Shown here: positions 36,746 through 46,781 of the stretch, in pieces
Layout: each line of letters begins with the position of its first letter
Numbering within the stretch: position 1 is the first letter of the stretch
Assembly: GCA_947462335.1 (NCBI GenBank)
Contig: OX381705.1
Location: 35,921,570 to 35,985,569, forward strand
DNA: 64,000 bases
Origin: Harmothoe impar
Taxonomy: Eukaryota; Annelida; Polychaeta; Phyllodocida; Polynoidae
Direction of reading: 5' to 3'
Notes under the pieces: model-generated
Seen by the model: the letters and a program-made list of their open reading frames with translations, nothing else
Told to the model about the DNA's origin: nothing
Database searches by the model: none
Made by a program: the position numbers and the translations under genes

Positions 36746-38249
36746 ATAAAGAGAGCATCATAACTATTACCATTATACAAATGTACGGGTTTATCATTTT
36801 ATGACCGATATAAAATATGATAACAAATGCCTTGTATAACGGTAGGATACATCCGTCCATAAATGATCTGCAAAACTGGACCAAATCACTCCTGAGGGCT
36901 GGAAATACTAGCCGCACGCCGCTCTCCTCCCATCCACTAGACGCCTCATAATAGTAGACTCCTCACATTGCAATATCACATTAAGACCTACAGCCAGGGC
37001 CTCCAGGGCTGCAGAGCAATATCGTTTTAGCGGAAGTAGGATTACTTGGCGGCCCCTTGTCCTTAACGTGAGACTCTGCCCCGAGGAGTCAGGTGCTGGA
37101 GGAGCCAGCAGCTGCAGTTTTCATGGACGCCCCCCCCCCCCCCCCGCCGCCTTCTCCTCCATCTCTCTCTAGACCACCCGGATGTTGATGGATGGGTGGG
37201 TCATTAAGCACAGCCAGGGGAACTGTAACTGGGGATTACTGGTCGGAATAACACGTAAATACACCCTCCTTTCGCCCCCACTCCCCCACTGGTCAAAACA
37301 AAATGAAATGGCTTGTATTTGACGAATAGTTTCTCCTCGTATAGCTGTATTCGACGGTTGAATATCAGAAGGTTGAATATGGTGACTGTCCGTATTGATT
37401 TAATACTCTCAACTTTGCAAATGATAAAAAAGACGAATTGGATAGAGGTGAAGTAGTATAACACCGTCCCTGGTATCAAAATAGTGTCTTGAATAGTGAT
37501 CTGATGTGTAGTTAGCTTTCTTACAACACTTTCATTTGGAATATGATTTAGAAGACAGGGACTCCTGCAAACCAGTTCGCTGATTGAGAATCGCATAAAT
37601 TCTGTAATATGTGGCATGTCTCAACATATCAGCGACTTTATTTGAAAGGGCAGGTTGATATTCGTATCCATGTATCCCCCTAGAAAGGTTTGAATTCTAA
37701 GAACCGGTAATAAAACAATCGTGAAATAGGGATCGGATCGCAGTTTGTGTGATATTTATTCAATTTCAATCTGACTTCTCCACTAAAAGCTGCACTGACC
37801 GGCCCTTCTACTTTCCATTTCTGGACATGTCTAATTCCATTACGGCAATTCAACATTGTATAACTGCACTTGTATATCAAATTACTGTAGAGAACCATTA
37901 AGTATAGGACGGCAATGGATGACTGAATCATGAGTAATCTGCCCCTGAGTCTGACTCAGGGTTTCAGCCTCAGGAGAATGGGACAAATAAGGTATCAGGA
38001 TAAACGCCGCCATAGGGAACATAAACAAGCCGATACAAGGGGTCTGACTAGGGGTTGTCGGCGCACTGTAATGGCGGCCGCTGTGATGCCCACACTAATC
38101 GTGCCAGCCTCGTCTCATCACCATTCCGTTCGGGTTATTAGCACCTGATTGTCTGCCAATGGCGCCGGCACCACTGTTACCAGGGACAACAGACAAAAAA
38201 CGCCTCCGAAATAACCCCTAGATTAAATGCCTGCAGTGCTGGTGATGTG
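36746..38249. other. No gene recognised
   Basis: Contains a C16 run at 37130-37145 and one CTGGAGGA at 37096. The 137-residue frame on - (37204-37617) has hydrophobic patches but no family motif, and no intron or promoter signals support it. Confidence 0.55.
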
Positions 38250-38450
38250 GGTATCGGGGGTATAGGGGAGGGTATGTAGGGGATGGTGTGTAAGGGAAGG
38301 GTTGTAGGGGAAGGGTTGTAGGGGAGGGGTTGTACCGGTAGGGTGAGTGGGGAGGGGAGGGTGGGGTGGGTGGATGGGTAGGAGTGTAGGGGAGAGTGTA
38401 GCAGAGGGGAGGGTTGAGGTTTGAGGAGGGGTGTAGGGGAGGGGCTGTCT
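38250..38450 (+). repeat. G-rich minisatellite, GTAGGGGAAGGGTT
   Basis: Tandem, variable units of about 14 bp (GTAGGGGAAGGGTT, GTAGGGGAGGGGTT) grade into GGGGAGGGGAGGGTGGGG. The strand is almost free of C. The three overlapping - strand frames of 103-143 residues here translate to Pro/Thr/Ser-rich low-complexity sequence and are not genes. Runs of G3-G5 at short spacing make G-quadruplex formation plausible on the + strand. Confidence 0.85.
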
Positions 38451-38899
38451 TCCTGCTGTGCTGCTGGAGCAGCGCCCGGAGGAGGAGGGGCAGGTAGGGG
38501 CACAGCACAGACAGACTCCTCCAGTCCATGCCGTAATCTGGAGCTGAGTGTAGACGCCTGAGGGGAACAATAATGAAAGCCCAGGAGGAAGGACATGGAG
38601 GAAGATCCGAGTACTTGGTGCAGGGCTATAGAATGCTATAGTGGGTGGGATCAAGGCTGTAGCCCTCTGCGTGCAGAGCAGCAGACGTTGGCGTCGATTC
38701 CCCTAAGGCAGCTTTTAAATCTAATAAAGAATCCTTGTAGCTTTCTCTACTGAGCCACATGTATGTAAAATTGTGGAAAGAGGGACTGCATAATGGTCGT
38801 GGCCGAGCTGTGAAGTGGCTCTCTATGTGCGTTGTTTCGCACTGGTATGGAAATAATATTGTTCGAGGTTGTGGGAATGGACCTCAGCGAAAAGAATAG

Positions 38900-38998
38900 A
38901 AACCACCATCAGCGCCACCACTCACCATCCTCCCACCACCACATGCACCACCATGAGGCACCACCACAGGCACCACCGCCACGCCACCACCATCAGAG
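38900..38998 (+). repeat. CCA/CAC-rich trinucleotide tract
   Basis: Imperfect CCACCA repeats with ATC and ATG interruptions. His/Pro- or Thr-rich frames through it (38832-39180) are low-complexity artefacts. Confidence 0.85.
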
Positions 38999-39288
38999 AG
39001 CAGTGCAAGAAACCTGGACGAGTGGAGTTGGCGACTTCAAAAGGCAGAGTGGGATCAATACCCCCTCTGCACATGTTTTGTAATTCACTACTAATTGTTT
39101 CGCGATGGCTTTTAGGTATAACGCGAGTCGATAGGATTGATTTCTTAACAAAGCCTGGATGGACCTGGTCTCTGCAATAACCATCCCATCGGCAGGCAGT
39201 TGTGATGGTGCCCTGTGGTGGTGTAACTGGAGCTGCTCATATTAGCAGCTCTAAGAACCAGCCGTGAAAAGCTCATCGGATCGGGCGA

Positions 39289-39600
39289 AGCAGTGGGCAG
39301 CTTACATGCAGGCCAAGCAGTGGGCAGCTCTCAAAGGCCAAGCAGTGGGCAGCTCTCACATGCCAAGCAGTGGGCAGCTCTCACAGGCCAGGCAGTGGGC
39401 AGCTCTCACAGGCCAGGCAGTGGGCAGCTCTCACAGGCCAAGCAAGTGGGAAGCTCTCACAAGCCAAGTAGTAGGCCGCTCTCACAGGCCAAACCGTGGG
39501 CAGATCTCACAGGCTAACCACTGGGCAGACCTCACAAGCCGAGCAGTGGGCAGCCAAGCAGTGAGTTGCTCACAAACCAAGCATATAGCAGCAACTCACA
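39289..39600. repeat. 25-bp minisatellite, about 12 copies
   Basis: The unit AGCAGTGGGCAGCTCTCACA plus GGCCA has CAGTGGGC at 39291, 39318, 39343, 39368, 39393 and 39418, i.e. 25-bp steps after the first. It degrades downstream to about 39600. The period is not a multiple of 3, so the KQWAAL-like peptide frames are artefacts. A GAGCTGCTC palindrome lies just upstream at 39230, and each unit holds GGGCAGCTC, one base from the palindrome's core. Confidence 0.93.
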
Positions 39601-41199
39601 TGCTAGGAAGTGAGAAACACTTAAAAGCAATACAGGGCTCATATAGTTGTGGGTAAACGTAGTAAGCAGCTCGGCCGGAACCACTGCTAAAAATGCAATT
39701 GCCTCTAGAGGTAGGGGGCGGGGCCCGTGTTATTTGGCCCCAATCAACCCCAGCTTTGGTCCCAGTATTAGCCAGGCCCCTGCTATCCATCATTCAACAA
39801 TCAGCCGGCGTCCTCCACGGTCCGCCCGGAGACGCTCCTGCTACCTGCAGGACACCTGTGGCCAGGCAGGCAGCCATACCTCCCTCCATATGTGCCATAT
39901 TCACCCGTCCGTCCGTGCTGCAGTTGGGGGAGTATACAGTGGGTAATCTAATCTGGAAGTACTTGTCCGTAGGCATTCACAATATACATACATGAAGAGC
40001 AACCCGAGGGAAAAAAACAGTTATTTCGTAGTTGCCGCTAGTACCGGTATATTGTAAACTTCGAAGGCCTGTATGGAGGGGAAGTAGATGCGGGAAAGGA
40101 AGACGGTCTTAGGAAGGCTGGGCTCCGCTTTGATTTGCATTCATTTCACGGGGCAGAGGTGGACAAAGGGTATAGCGTCCGCAGGTAACGAAGGCACAGG
40201 GGTGACTTGCGCATGGACGACTACGGATTTGCTTAATGGGATACGTGGTCTCCTCCACGCCCTAGGGAGACGTGAGTTTCTCCTGGAAACGTGGGTATCT
40301 GCGCGATAGCACTGCATATTACATAAAGTTACCTAGTATCTGTATGGTTGTTAGCATGACAAAGCTGGACGATGTAAACCCATCCGTCATGGGTCACTGT
40401 GGAATTATTGATGGACACCATTTAGCACCGTTATATGTTGCAACTGAGTGGAGACAATAAAAGTATATAACACTGCCCAACGGCAATTTGGTAACATCCG
40501 GTTCAACACAATACGATGAACAGGTGCCAGACAAATCAAGTCACATTATGAAGACATTTACGACCATGTTGTCATCGCGGACACAGTACCTACAGATATG
40601 TATTTCGTTCATAAGTATATCTGGTGTGCTCTCCTGCTCCCGTGCCCTATATTATTCGACTCTAGCTAAAAGAAAGGGGTGGGGTGGTGAGGGAAAGGTT
40701 GATAAAAGATGTCCGCTGTATGTTAACTCGATACGGCCGTCAGGGGCTGGCTTTTCCTACATCTAAGGATTGTAAAAGCAAAGCCCTGCCGGCCGGGGAA
40801 CAATGCCCGTAGGCAATGACCCCGCAAAGACCTGCTGCATCCTCCGTGCGCCCAATCTATCATTAGGTGCTGAGAATGTGGAGGCAAAATGGAGGATGCC
40901 TTGTCTAATGGGAATACATCAGGGCCTGGCTGAGAGCACATTCTGCTGTTCACCCTGCACCATCTCTGTGGTCGTTATGGGGTGCTGCAGGAGGAGGACG
41001 TGTGTGGGGGGAGGGGGGGGGTAGAGCTGCCTGCTGGAGGAGGGCAGGAGATAGATGCTTGCTCTGATCCCTATTGTCATCTCCAGCGGCCGAGGACGCG
41101 GCCATCAAAGCCGTCATGCCCCCGTCCTGTACCATTCCTCCTGTGACCTCCCGGCCCTGGAGTCAATGTCAGTCATTTGTGATCACCTCATGAATTTTA
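39601..41199. other. No gene recognised
   Basis: G+C-moderate DNA with no motif-bearing frame. Overlapping frames at 39647-39995 are in two phases of the same + strand and have no family features. A CTGGAGGA octamer lies at 41034. Confidence 0.55.
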
Positions 41200-41436
41200 T
41201 GGTGGTCATGCCAAGCATCAATCCCATCATAACACTGAGTCCAATTGATGACATCTCAGATTGAACCACGCAGCCATCCCATCCTAATACTGAGTCCAAC
41301 TGATGACATCGCAGATTTAACCGAACAGTCATTCCATCCTAATACTGAGTCCAACTGATGACATCTCAGATTTAACCAAGCAGCTATCCTATCCTCATAC
41401 TGAGTCCAACTGATGACATTTCACATTGAACCAAGT
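41200..41436. repeat. 55-bp minisatellite, 4 copies
   Basis: ACTGAGTCCAAYTGATGACA starts at 41233, 41289, 41344 and 41399 (56, 55 and 55 bp apart), each followed by TCNCAGATTKAACC and preceded by ATCCCATCCTAAT-like sequence. It ends 300 bp before the Ngaro-type retrotransposon and is not part of it. Confidence 0.93.
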
Positions 41437-41734
41437 TTTATACTCAACCCTGCCCCGCTGGGGTTGTGAACAGGTTGTGGTGGTTGTACGTGTTCCACCA
41501 CAGGTGATGTTCCTTGTAAGAGTAGCTCACATCACACGGCGGCGTGAGCGCATCACGAGCAATACGTGTGTGAATGTACATGTAAGGTATTAAGGGGAGA
41601 TGCGCGTGTGCATAGACTACAACCCTGGAGGCCAATCAAGACACTGCAGAGGTCTGTCGTACTTCCCCTTCTGCACAGGGAGGTAATTGGATACGGGTAG
41701 CATGCGTGCACGAAGCGGAACCCTTAGAGGCGCG

Positions 41735-41907
41735 CATTGGATGGAATGCTTCAGCATTTTATTTAATGATGGTTGAAAGGCGAAGCGGGAAACAGTGGCG
41801 CCACCTCTAGCCAGCGTCTGGTACTAGAGGCGCCCTCGTGTGGGCACACCAAGAACTCTTCCATTTCAACTAAAACGCCACAAGGACAACATCTATATTA
41901 ATTTGTT
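41735..41907 (+). repeat. Left split repeat A1 (173 bp)
   Basis: Starts CATTGGATGGAATGCTTCAG and ends TTAATTTGTT. By eye it is identical to A2 at 46946-47118. It precedes ORF1 by 23 bp, so it should hold the transcription start and leader. It contains the hairpin at 41797-41834. Confidence 0.95.
41797..41834. other. Hairpin in A repeat
   Basis: GGCGCCACCTCTAG pairs with CTAGAGGCGCC (two-base bulge), and the loop holds a second small stem (CCAG/CTGG). The same structure is repeated in A2 at 47008-47045. It might be a structured RNA signal for packaging or replication, or a recombinase-binding dyad; neither role can be decided from sequence. Confidence 0.6.
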
Positions 41908-41930
41908 GCGGGCTCCCCGGCATATTTGAC

Positions 41931-43322
41931 GTGTTTATACCATCTAATAACACACCAATCATGCCGCAAGGGGCGAAGAAACAGCCGAAGGTCGTCACAA
42001 GATCAAGTAGGGCAGCAAAACCTAAAACTACCCCGAAAAGATCGAAGAAAACCGTGCCTACGGCCGCTACCCCCGACAATGTCACGGTGGACCTCGTGGC
42101 GCTCACCCCGGTAGAGGCCCTGACCGGCCGGGTGGACCAGATTGATGACCGACTCGGGACGCTGGAAGGTAACTCAAGTGATATTCTAAAGTATATCAAG
42201 ATGATTGTTCCACCGGAGAGGCTGGCCGAGGCTGCTGCTGATCAGTCTCTCCCGGCCTCTGTGGATGGTGCCCAGCATGCGGCCGCCACGGCCGGTGTCG
42301 CTGTCGATGTCCCTGCCCGGCAGACGCAGGCCGGCATCCCGCCAACACCTCACCACCAGCAGCAGCTGCCGACCGTCGCTGCTGTCACCGCCGCTGTCAA
42401 CGTAGCACGCTCCCCTGTCACCCGGCCGAAGCCGTATGACAGGCCCGCCTCTGCCCGGCTTGACAGCCCGACTCTTCACGGCCTCGTCGTCGGCGCAGTC
42501 CCTGATGCATACGCTCACCTTCAGCATCTCCCGACTTCATACACCGAGCAGCCTGACCCGGTGATATCACAGCAGGTCAACTACCTCCTCGACAACACTG
42601 CTAGACAGATTCAGTCCATGAAAGGTAGGCCTACTCAGCCATTTGAATATGTAAACAGAGGCCCGGCTCAAGTAAAAACAGCCCTCGCCCAGCTGGATGT
42701 GCCTGAATATCTGTATGGAATCTTTAGAATGGTAAAAGATCCCCGTACCCCTGCGGCCCATAAGCCTCACCTCACGGCTCACCTGTATCAGGTGATCTGT
42801 GACGCTAAGGAGTTTGATTGGCCACAAGTTCGAGGGTGGAGTGAAGACATTTTGGCGAAAGTAGCTACTGATGAGTACCAGTGGGATAGGGATGCATCTC
42901 AGATTCAGGCACGCCGCTCGGAACGAGCTAGATCTGCTCTCGGCCTGAGATATGTTCCTGTACATCAGTCAGCCTCAGCTGCAGCTGGGTCGTCAGCGTC
43001 AGCTAATCAACGTCAACAACCCCAAGGCCAAAATCCCTCCAAGATGAAGCGCCCTCGTGTTAAGGCCCCAGTTGGAAGGGCTGACGTCCCATGTAAGCTG
43101 TTCAATTCTCTGGATGGCTGTCACAACCAGGAGGGCCATGTAGAGGCAGGTGTCTCCCAAGGCCACCACTGTGCTTTCTGTAGGAAGTACAAGAGTGCCA
43201 TAAACTTTCATCCGAAGGTGGAGTGTCGCAACCGTGGGAAGCCTGAGGAACAAACCCAGCAGTCACAGTATTATAACTCGTCCTTTCGTGGCCAGGCCGG
43301 CCGGGACCGGCCAGCATACTAG
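41931..43322 (+). CDS. ORF1, Gag-like protein with Cys/His cluster
   Basis: 463 residues. The start at 41931 is the first ATG after A1; the next (41961, Met11) is equally possible. The N-terminus is very basic (KKQPKVV and RSSRAAKPKTTPKRSKK, residues 16-45), fitting nucleic-acid binding. Then comes a short acidic/Leu segment (VDQIDDRLGTLEG), an Ala/Pro/Gln-rich linker (about 100-170) and a globular-looking middle (about 180-330). Near the C-terminus is a Cys/His cluster: C388, C397, H413, C414, C417, later H and C in FHPKVEC. It resembles a zinc-binding finger rather than the classic CCHC knuckle. Position and layout match the structural ORF1 of Ngaro elements. The last 89 bp overlap the start of ORF2 in another frame. 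Confidence 0.85.
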   Translation: MFIPSNNTPIMPQGAKKQPKVVTRSSRAAKPKTTPKRSKKTVPTAATPDNVTVDLVALTPVEALTGRVDQIDDRLGTLEGNSSDILKYIKMIVPPERLAEAAADQSLPASVDGAQHAAATAGVAVDVPARQTQAGIPPTPHHQQQLPTVAAVTAAVNVARSPVTRPKPYDRPASARLDSPTLHGLVVGAVPDAYAHLQHLPTSYTEQPDPVISQQVNYLLDNTARQIQSMKGRPTQPFEYVNRGPAQVKTALAQLDVPEYLYGIFRMVKDPRTPAAHKPHLTAHLYQVICDAKEFDWPQVRGWSEDILAKVATDEYQWDRDASQIQARRSERARSALGLRYVPVHQSASAAAGSSASANQRQQPQGQNPSKMKRPRVKAPVGRADVPCKLFNSLDGCHNQEGHVEAGVSQGHHCAFCRKYKSAINFHPKVECRNRGKPEEQTQQSQYYNSSFRGQAGRDRPAY

Positions 43323-45780
43323 TGACACCTTGTCTTCCCCTGATCCACATTCTGATGACAGTCGACACGCCCACCGACCTCCCCACTATGATGGCAGTAA
43401 GCCCTGCCCTACACTCACCTCCGTCCGACCCTCAAGTAAAAAGCAATCATGTGTTACTAGTCAGCCCTGCTCAGGCTTAGAAAGAGTGTGTGATCGTAGT
43501 GAGCCTAGCTCAGGCTTAAAAAGAGCGCTTCCAAGAAGTGAGCCCAGCTCTGGCTATAAACGAGCATGTGTTATTAGTGAGCCTAGCTCCGGCTTTAAAC
43601 GAGTGCAGTGTATCAGTGATCTAGTCTCAACCCGGGAGGGGCCTGAGCTCTATGCAAGCAAAGTGTTCTCAAACCCTATTGTAATAGACCCCCCTCCACT
43701 CACCTATACAGGCAAGGACTTCGTACCACGTTCAGCCTATGGAAAACAAAGGGACACCGGCCACGATCCACCATTGCAACAAGGGTCATCATCCTCCACC
43801 ACCACCATCTCTGCCCGTCTACAGAGCCTGGCGGGGGTGCCTCCACAACACGGTGGCACCATGAATGCTGGTGAGCATGGTAATGAAAGCCCTATGAATG
43901 CTTCTATCCCCCCTGATAGTGAAGCTCCTGTACATGACAATCCTAGCCTACATTTCCCACATGAAGTGAAAGACAATGTAGACGTGTATGCGACTCTGGA
44001 CGTGGATATACCCACACTAGCAGATAAGGTATACTCTATACCTCTGGGCCCTACCCCAGAAGAGTTCGCTACTATGAAGAAGTCCTACTGGCCGGCACTG
44101 GAGTCGGTGCAGTGGTCACAGTTCCCACAATATGCAATGTTGTACTCAGCAGTCAGTAGGACAGGCCTCCCTAATCATTTAGGTGCACGTCTTGAAGTCC
44201 CCTCAGCCCTGAATCTGGATGCCTGGGACACCTTGTTGGCTGACTACCATGACAATAAATTGTGTGACTATCTGAGATATGGCTTCCCGGTAGGCTACAC
44301 AGCTAATGCTCCTCCAGTGTCAGTGGACAACAACCACTCGTCGGCGGTGGACTACCCTGATGATGTGAGGGCATTTATTACTAAAGAGCTTAGCTTGGGT
44401 GGTCTTCTAGGCCCATTCAAAGCCATGCCCTTCAAGCCATGGACTCACCTAGCACCCATCATGACAAGGCCCAAGAAGGAGTCGTCTGTCCGCCGAGTTA
44501 TACTTGACTTGTCATACCCAGATGGAAGGGGCGTAAATGGAGGGATCACGAAAAATTGCCTGGAGGGCAAGCCTCATACATACACCCTTCCCTCTGTACA
44601 AGACCTGAATGACCAAGTTACCCGCCTAGGCCCACAGGCCTATCTCTGGAAGGCGGATTTGGCCAGGGCCTATATGCAGCTGAGGATAGATCCAGGTGAC
44701 CTTCCTTTACTGGGCTTGAGGTTTGATGGTATGTGTTTTCTTGAACTCTCGCCGTCGTTTGGCTGTCGCCTCTCAGGAAGTGCTTGTCAAAGGACAACAA
44801 ACGCTGTTGTATACCTCATGCGGTCAGCCGGATATTGGTGTATAGCATACCTAGATGATTTTTGTGGCTCAGCCACTACATATGCTGAGGCCCTCCAGTC
44901 ATACAACTACTTCCTGGCACTAGCAGACAGGCTCGGACTCCAGCTCGCCCCAGACAAGTGCCTCCCACCAACAAGAGCCTTGGAGTGGCTCGGTTTCTGC
45001 ATAGACACTGTTGACATGACTGTATCAGTCCCAAAAGCTAAGCTGAATGAAGTACTCTCTGAGTGCTCAAAGTGGCTCGGGTTGAATGTCGCAAGTAAAA
45101 GAGATGTGCAGTCGCTTGCTGGAAAGCTAGTACACATCGCCAAGTGCATACCACATGCACGCCGATTCATCTCAAGAATATTAGAGACGCTGAGGACTGT
45201 AGCTCAAGGCAAGAGGGTACATGTGAGTCTGGCATTCAAGGCCGATGTCAAGTGGTTTACTCTGTACGCACAACAGTCCAATGGAGTACACCTCCTTGAC
45301 CCTGACTGTGAGGAGTTTCACATCACATGCGACTCCTCGGACACAGGAGGTGGTGGACATACCGGTACTCACTACTACTCGCTCCAGTATGACGCTGGTC
45401 ACATCAAGAAGTACCCTCACACACATCAAAGAGAGGCGGTCAATCTAATGATAGCATATAGATCCCTCAAGCCAAGATGTACAACAGGACTCAAGATAGT
45501 CATCCATACTGACAACCTGTCCTCCAAATATGCCCTCCAGACAGGCCGCACCAAGGATCCTGTGCTGGCTGCATGTGCCAGGCAGGTTTGGTTGGAGGCA
45601 GCTGTCGGTGATCATAGTGTTGAAATAAGACACAAGCCTGGTAGAGACATCCCACTCGCTGACGCACTCAGTAGGCTCTGTGAGCCCTCAAGAAAGCGCT
45701 ACGCCCTCGAACAAGTGGCCAAGAGACAGTTAAAGAAAGTAGAACCTGCCCTCCCATGCCCTTTCTTCGCTAAAATATAA
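43234..45780 (+). CDS. ORF2, reverse transcriptase-RNase H
   Basis: 848 residues; makes cDNA from element RNA and removes the RNA strand. The N-terminal 290 residues are a Ser/Pro-rich extension with four 13-residue repeats of the type SEPSSGLKRA. The reverse transcriptase spans about 390-610: motif A Asp475 (KADLARAYMQLRID), a QRTTNAVVYLM helix, and YLDDF at 539-543 with the Asp pair 541-542. A GLQLAPDKC and EWLGFCID thumb region follows. RNase H spans about 695-815 with Asp700 (TCDSSDTGG), Glu734, Asp760 (IHTDN) and Asp810 (ADALSRL), a complete DEDD set. There is no aspartic protease and no DDE integrase, as expected for the DIRS order. The frame overlaps ORF1 by 89 bp, so expression could use re-initiation, frameshift or splicing. 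The chosen ATG is only the first in this frame. Confidence 0.95.
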   Translation: MGSLRNKPSSHSIITRPFVARPAGTGQHTSDTLSSPDPHSDDSRHAHRPPHYDGSKPCPTLTSVRPSSKKQSCVTSQPCSGLERVCDRSEPSSGLKRALPRSEPSSGYKRACVISEPSSGFKRVQCISDLVSTREGPELYASKVFSNPIVIDPPPLTYTGKDFVPRSAYGKQRDTGHDPPLQQGSSSSTTTISARLQSLAGVPPQHGGTMNAGEHGNESPMNASIPPDSEAPVHDNPSLHFPHEVKDNVDVYATLDVDIPTLADKVYSIPLGPTPEEFATMKKSYWPALESVQWSQFPQYAMLYSAVSRTGLPNHLGARLEVPSALNLDAWDTLLADYHDNKLCDYLRYGFPVGYTANAPPVSVDNNHSSAVDYPDDVRAFITKELSLGGLLGPFKAMPFKPWTHLAPIMTRPKKESSVRRVILDLSYPDGRGVNGGITKNCLEGKPHTYTLPSVQDLNDQVTRLGPQAYLWKADLARAYMQLRIDPGDLPLLGLRFDGMCFLELSPSFGCRLSGSACQRTTNAVVYLMRSAGYWCIAYLDDFCGSATTYAEALQSYNYFLALADRLGLQLAPDKCLPPTRALEWLGFCIDTVDMTVSVPKAKLNEVLSECSKWLGLNVASKRDVQSLAGKLVHIAKCIPHARRFISRILETLRTVAQGKRVHVSLAFKADVKWFTLYAQQSNGVHLLDPDCEEFHITCDSSDTGGGGHTGTHYYSLQYDAGHIKKYPHTHQREAVNLMIAYRSLKPRCTTGLKIVIHTDNLSSKYALQTGRTKDPVLAACARQVWLEAAVGDHSVEIRHKPGRDIPLADALSRLCEPSRKRYALEQVAKRQLKKVEPALPCPFFAKI
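43456..43620 (+). repeat. 39-bp in-frame tandem repeat in ORF2
   Basis: Four copies beginning at 43462, 43501, 43540 and 43579 with exact 39-bp spacing, coding for 13-residue units of the type SEPSSG-aromatic/Leu-KR. The last copy degrades into KRVQCISD. Keeping the frame implies translation of this part, and the repeat number may differ between copies of the element. Confidence 0.9.
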
Positions 45781-45902
45781 ACTGTAGAACTTACCGGTAG
45801 TATCAATTTATAATTTCTCTCACAGGCACTAATCTTGGCGAACAAGCACTGGCATCTTATAAAGCAGCTACCACTGATAGGACAGCAAAGAACAAGCATG
45901 CC
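45781..45902 (+). promoter_or_regulatory. ORF2-ORF3 gap with splice-acceptor-like site
   Basis: The recombinase frame stays open upstream of its first ATG (45903) back to a stop at 45798-45800. It reads in-frame residues such as LGEQALASYKAA that resemble the start of a recombinase N-terminal domain. Within this part lies TTTCTCTCACAG (45813-45824), a good polypyrimidine tract plus AG. This suggests that the recombinase message is made by splicing into 45825 and that the ATG at 45903 is not the real start. The donor cannot be placed. Confidence 0.45.
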
Positions 45903-46781
45903 ATGGCCAAGATGTACCTCACGTTTGCACTCACATACTCCGTCCAAATCCTAGCCCCTTCTGTAGCTGACTGCTGCCTATATCAGCAATACATGGCTAA
46001 TTCTCTGACTTCTCCAGCTTCACGAAAAAACTATACTTCTGGAGCAAGGATCTGGATAGAAGAGAGAGGGGGCGATGGAAAAGCTATGAGATCAATGGAA
46101 GCAGACAACGTGGCAAAAGGTGCAGAGAGACTTCACCCACACACTCCAAACCCGGCTCCTGCACTGATGCCTGCTGATCTCCTTGCTGCATGCCGCTACC
46201 TAGACAGAGCGGACTCTGGTGGCGTAGTCAAGGCAGCGTTGTGTGTAGGCTATTTTGCTTTCCTTCGGTCGTCGAATCTACTCACACCCAATTCCCTCAT
46301 GTGGGGAGGGCCACACACGCTCCAAAGAGCTGATGTGGTCACTCATAAAGCAGGTCTATATGTTATTATAAAATCTTCGAAAACAATTAAACCTGGAAGC
46401 ACTCCTACAGTACTGGCCCTACCTCGTATACCGGGGTCGCCTGTCTGCCCATCTGCAGCCTGGGACAGGTATGCTGCCTCCACACAGGCCCTTCCAGGTA
46501 GCCCAGCATTTATTCTACCAGACGGGACCCCCCTCACCCCTGTGCACCTAGTGACAGTCCTCCAAGCAGCACTGCTATACTCAGGTTGCCCATACGCACA
46601 TGCTATACGTTCTCACTCACTCAGGAGGGGCGGTGTGCTAGCTGCTGTGTCAGCAGGGTGTGATATAAACGATGTGGCTGCCCATGGTACATGGTCTACC
46701 CCCTCGGGTCTACGCCCATACTTATCTTCTCACTCCTCACAGAAGGTAGCTCATGCCCTAGCTACCATATTTGCACCTTAA
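45903..46781 (+). CDS. ORF3, tyrosine recombinase
   Basis: 292 residues from the first ATG, with about 34 further open codons upstream. It would integrate a circular DNA copy of the element by strand exchange through a 3'-phosphotyrosine. The catalytic set is complete: Arg122 (FAFLRSSNL), His238 and Arg241 (HSLRRGG), His261 (HGTW) and nucleophile Tyr273 (RPYLSS). A lysine in the beta-hairpin region (IIKSSKT) could be the conserved Lys. The N-terminal part (to about residue 95) is the helical core-binding domain. The family is that of DIRS/Ngaro and Crypton recombinases. The TAA stop (46779-46781) lies inside the first bases of B1, so coding and repeat sequence overlap by 6 bp. Confidence 0.95.
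   Translation: MAKMYLTFALTYSVQILAPSVADCCLYQQYMANSLTSPASRKNYTSGARIWIEERGGDGKAMRSMEADNVAKGAERLHPHTPNPAPALMPADLLAACRYLDRADSGGVVKAALCVGYFAFLRSSNLLTPNSLMWGGPHTLQRADVVTHKAGLYVIIKSSKTIKPGSTPTVLALPRIPGSPVCPSAAWDRYAASTQALPGSPAFILPDGTPLTPVHLVTVLQAALLYSGCPYAHAIRSHSLRRGGVLAAVSAGCDINDVAAHGTWSTPSGLRPYLSSHSSQKVAHALATIFAP

Noticed and set aside
37204..37617. 137-residue - strand frame
   Set aside because: No domain, no homologous family that I recognise and no supporting signals; of a length expected by chance in A+T-rich DNA.
38177..38654. Three overlapping - strand frames of 103-143 residues
   Set aside because: Pro/Thr/Ser-rich translation of a G-rich minisatellite in all three phases; no domain.
39264..39656. 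130-residue frame with repeated QWAAL peptide
   Set aside because: Arises from a 25-bp minisatellite whose period is not a multiple of three, so the peptide repeat shifts frame.
24490..41112. GCCATCAAAGCCGTC shared by 24494 and 41099
   Set aside because: A 15-bp match with unrelated flanks; one pair is weak evidence for a repeat or a shared TCF-type site.
43737..44015. - strand frames inside the retrotransposon ORFs
   Set aside because: Shadows of ORF1, ORF2 and ORF3, which carry the catalytic motifs on the + strand.
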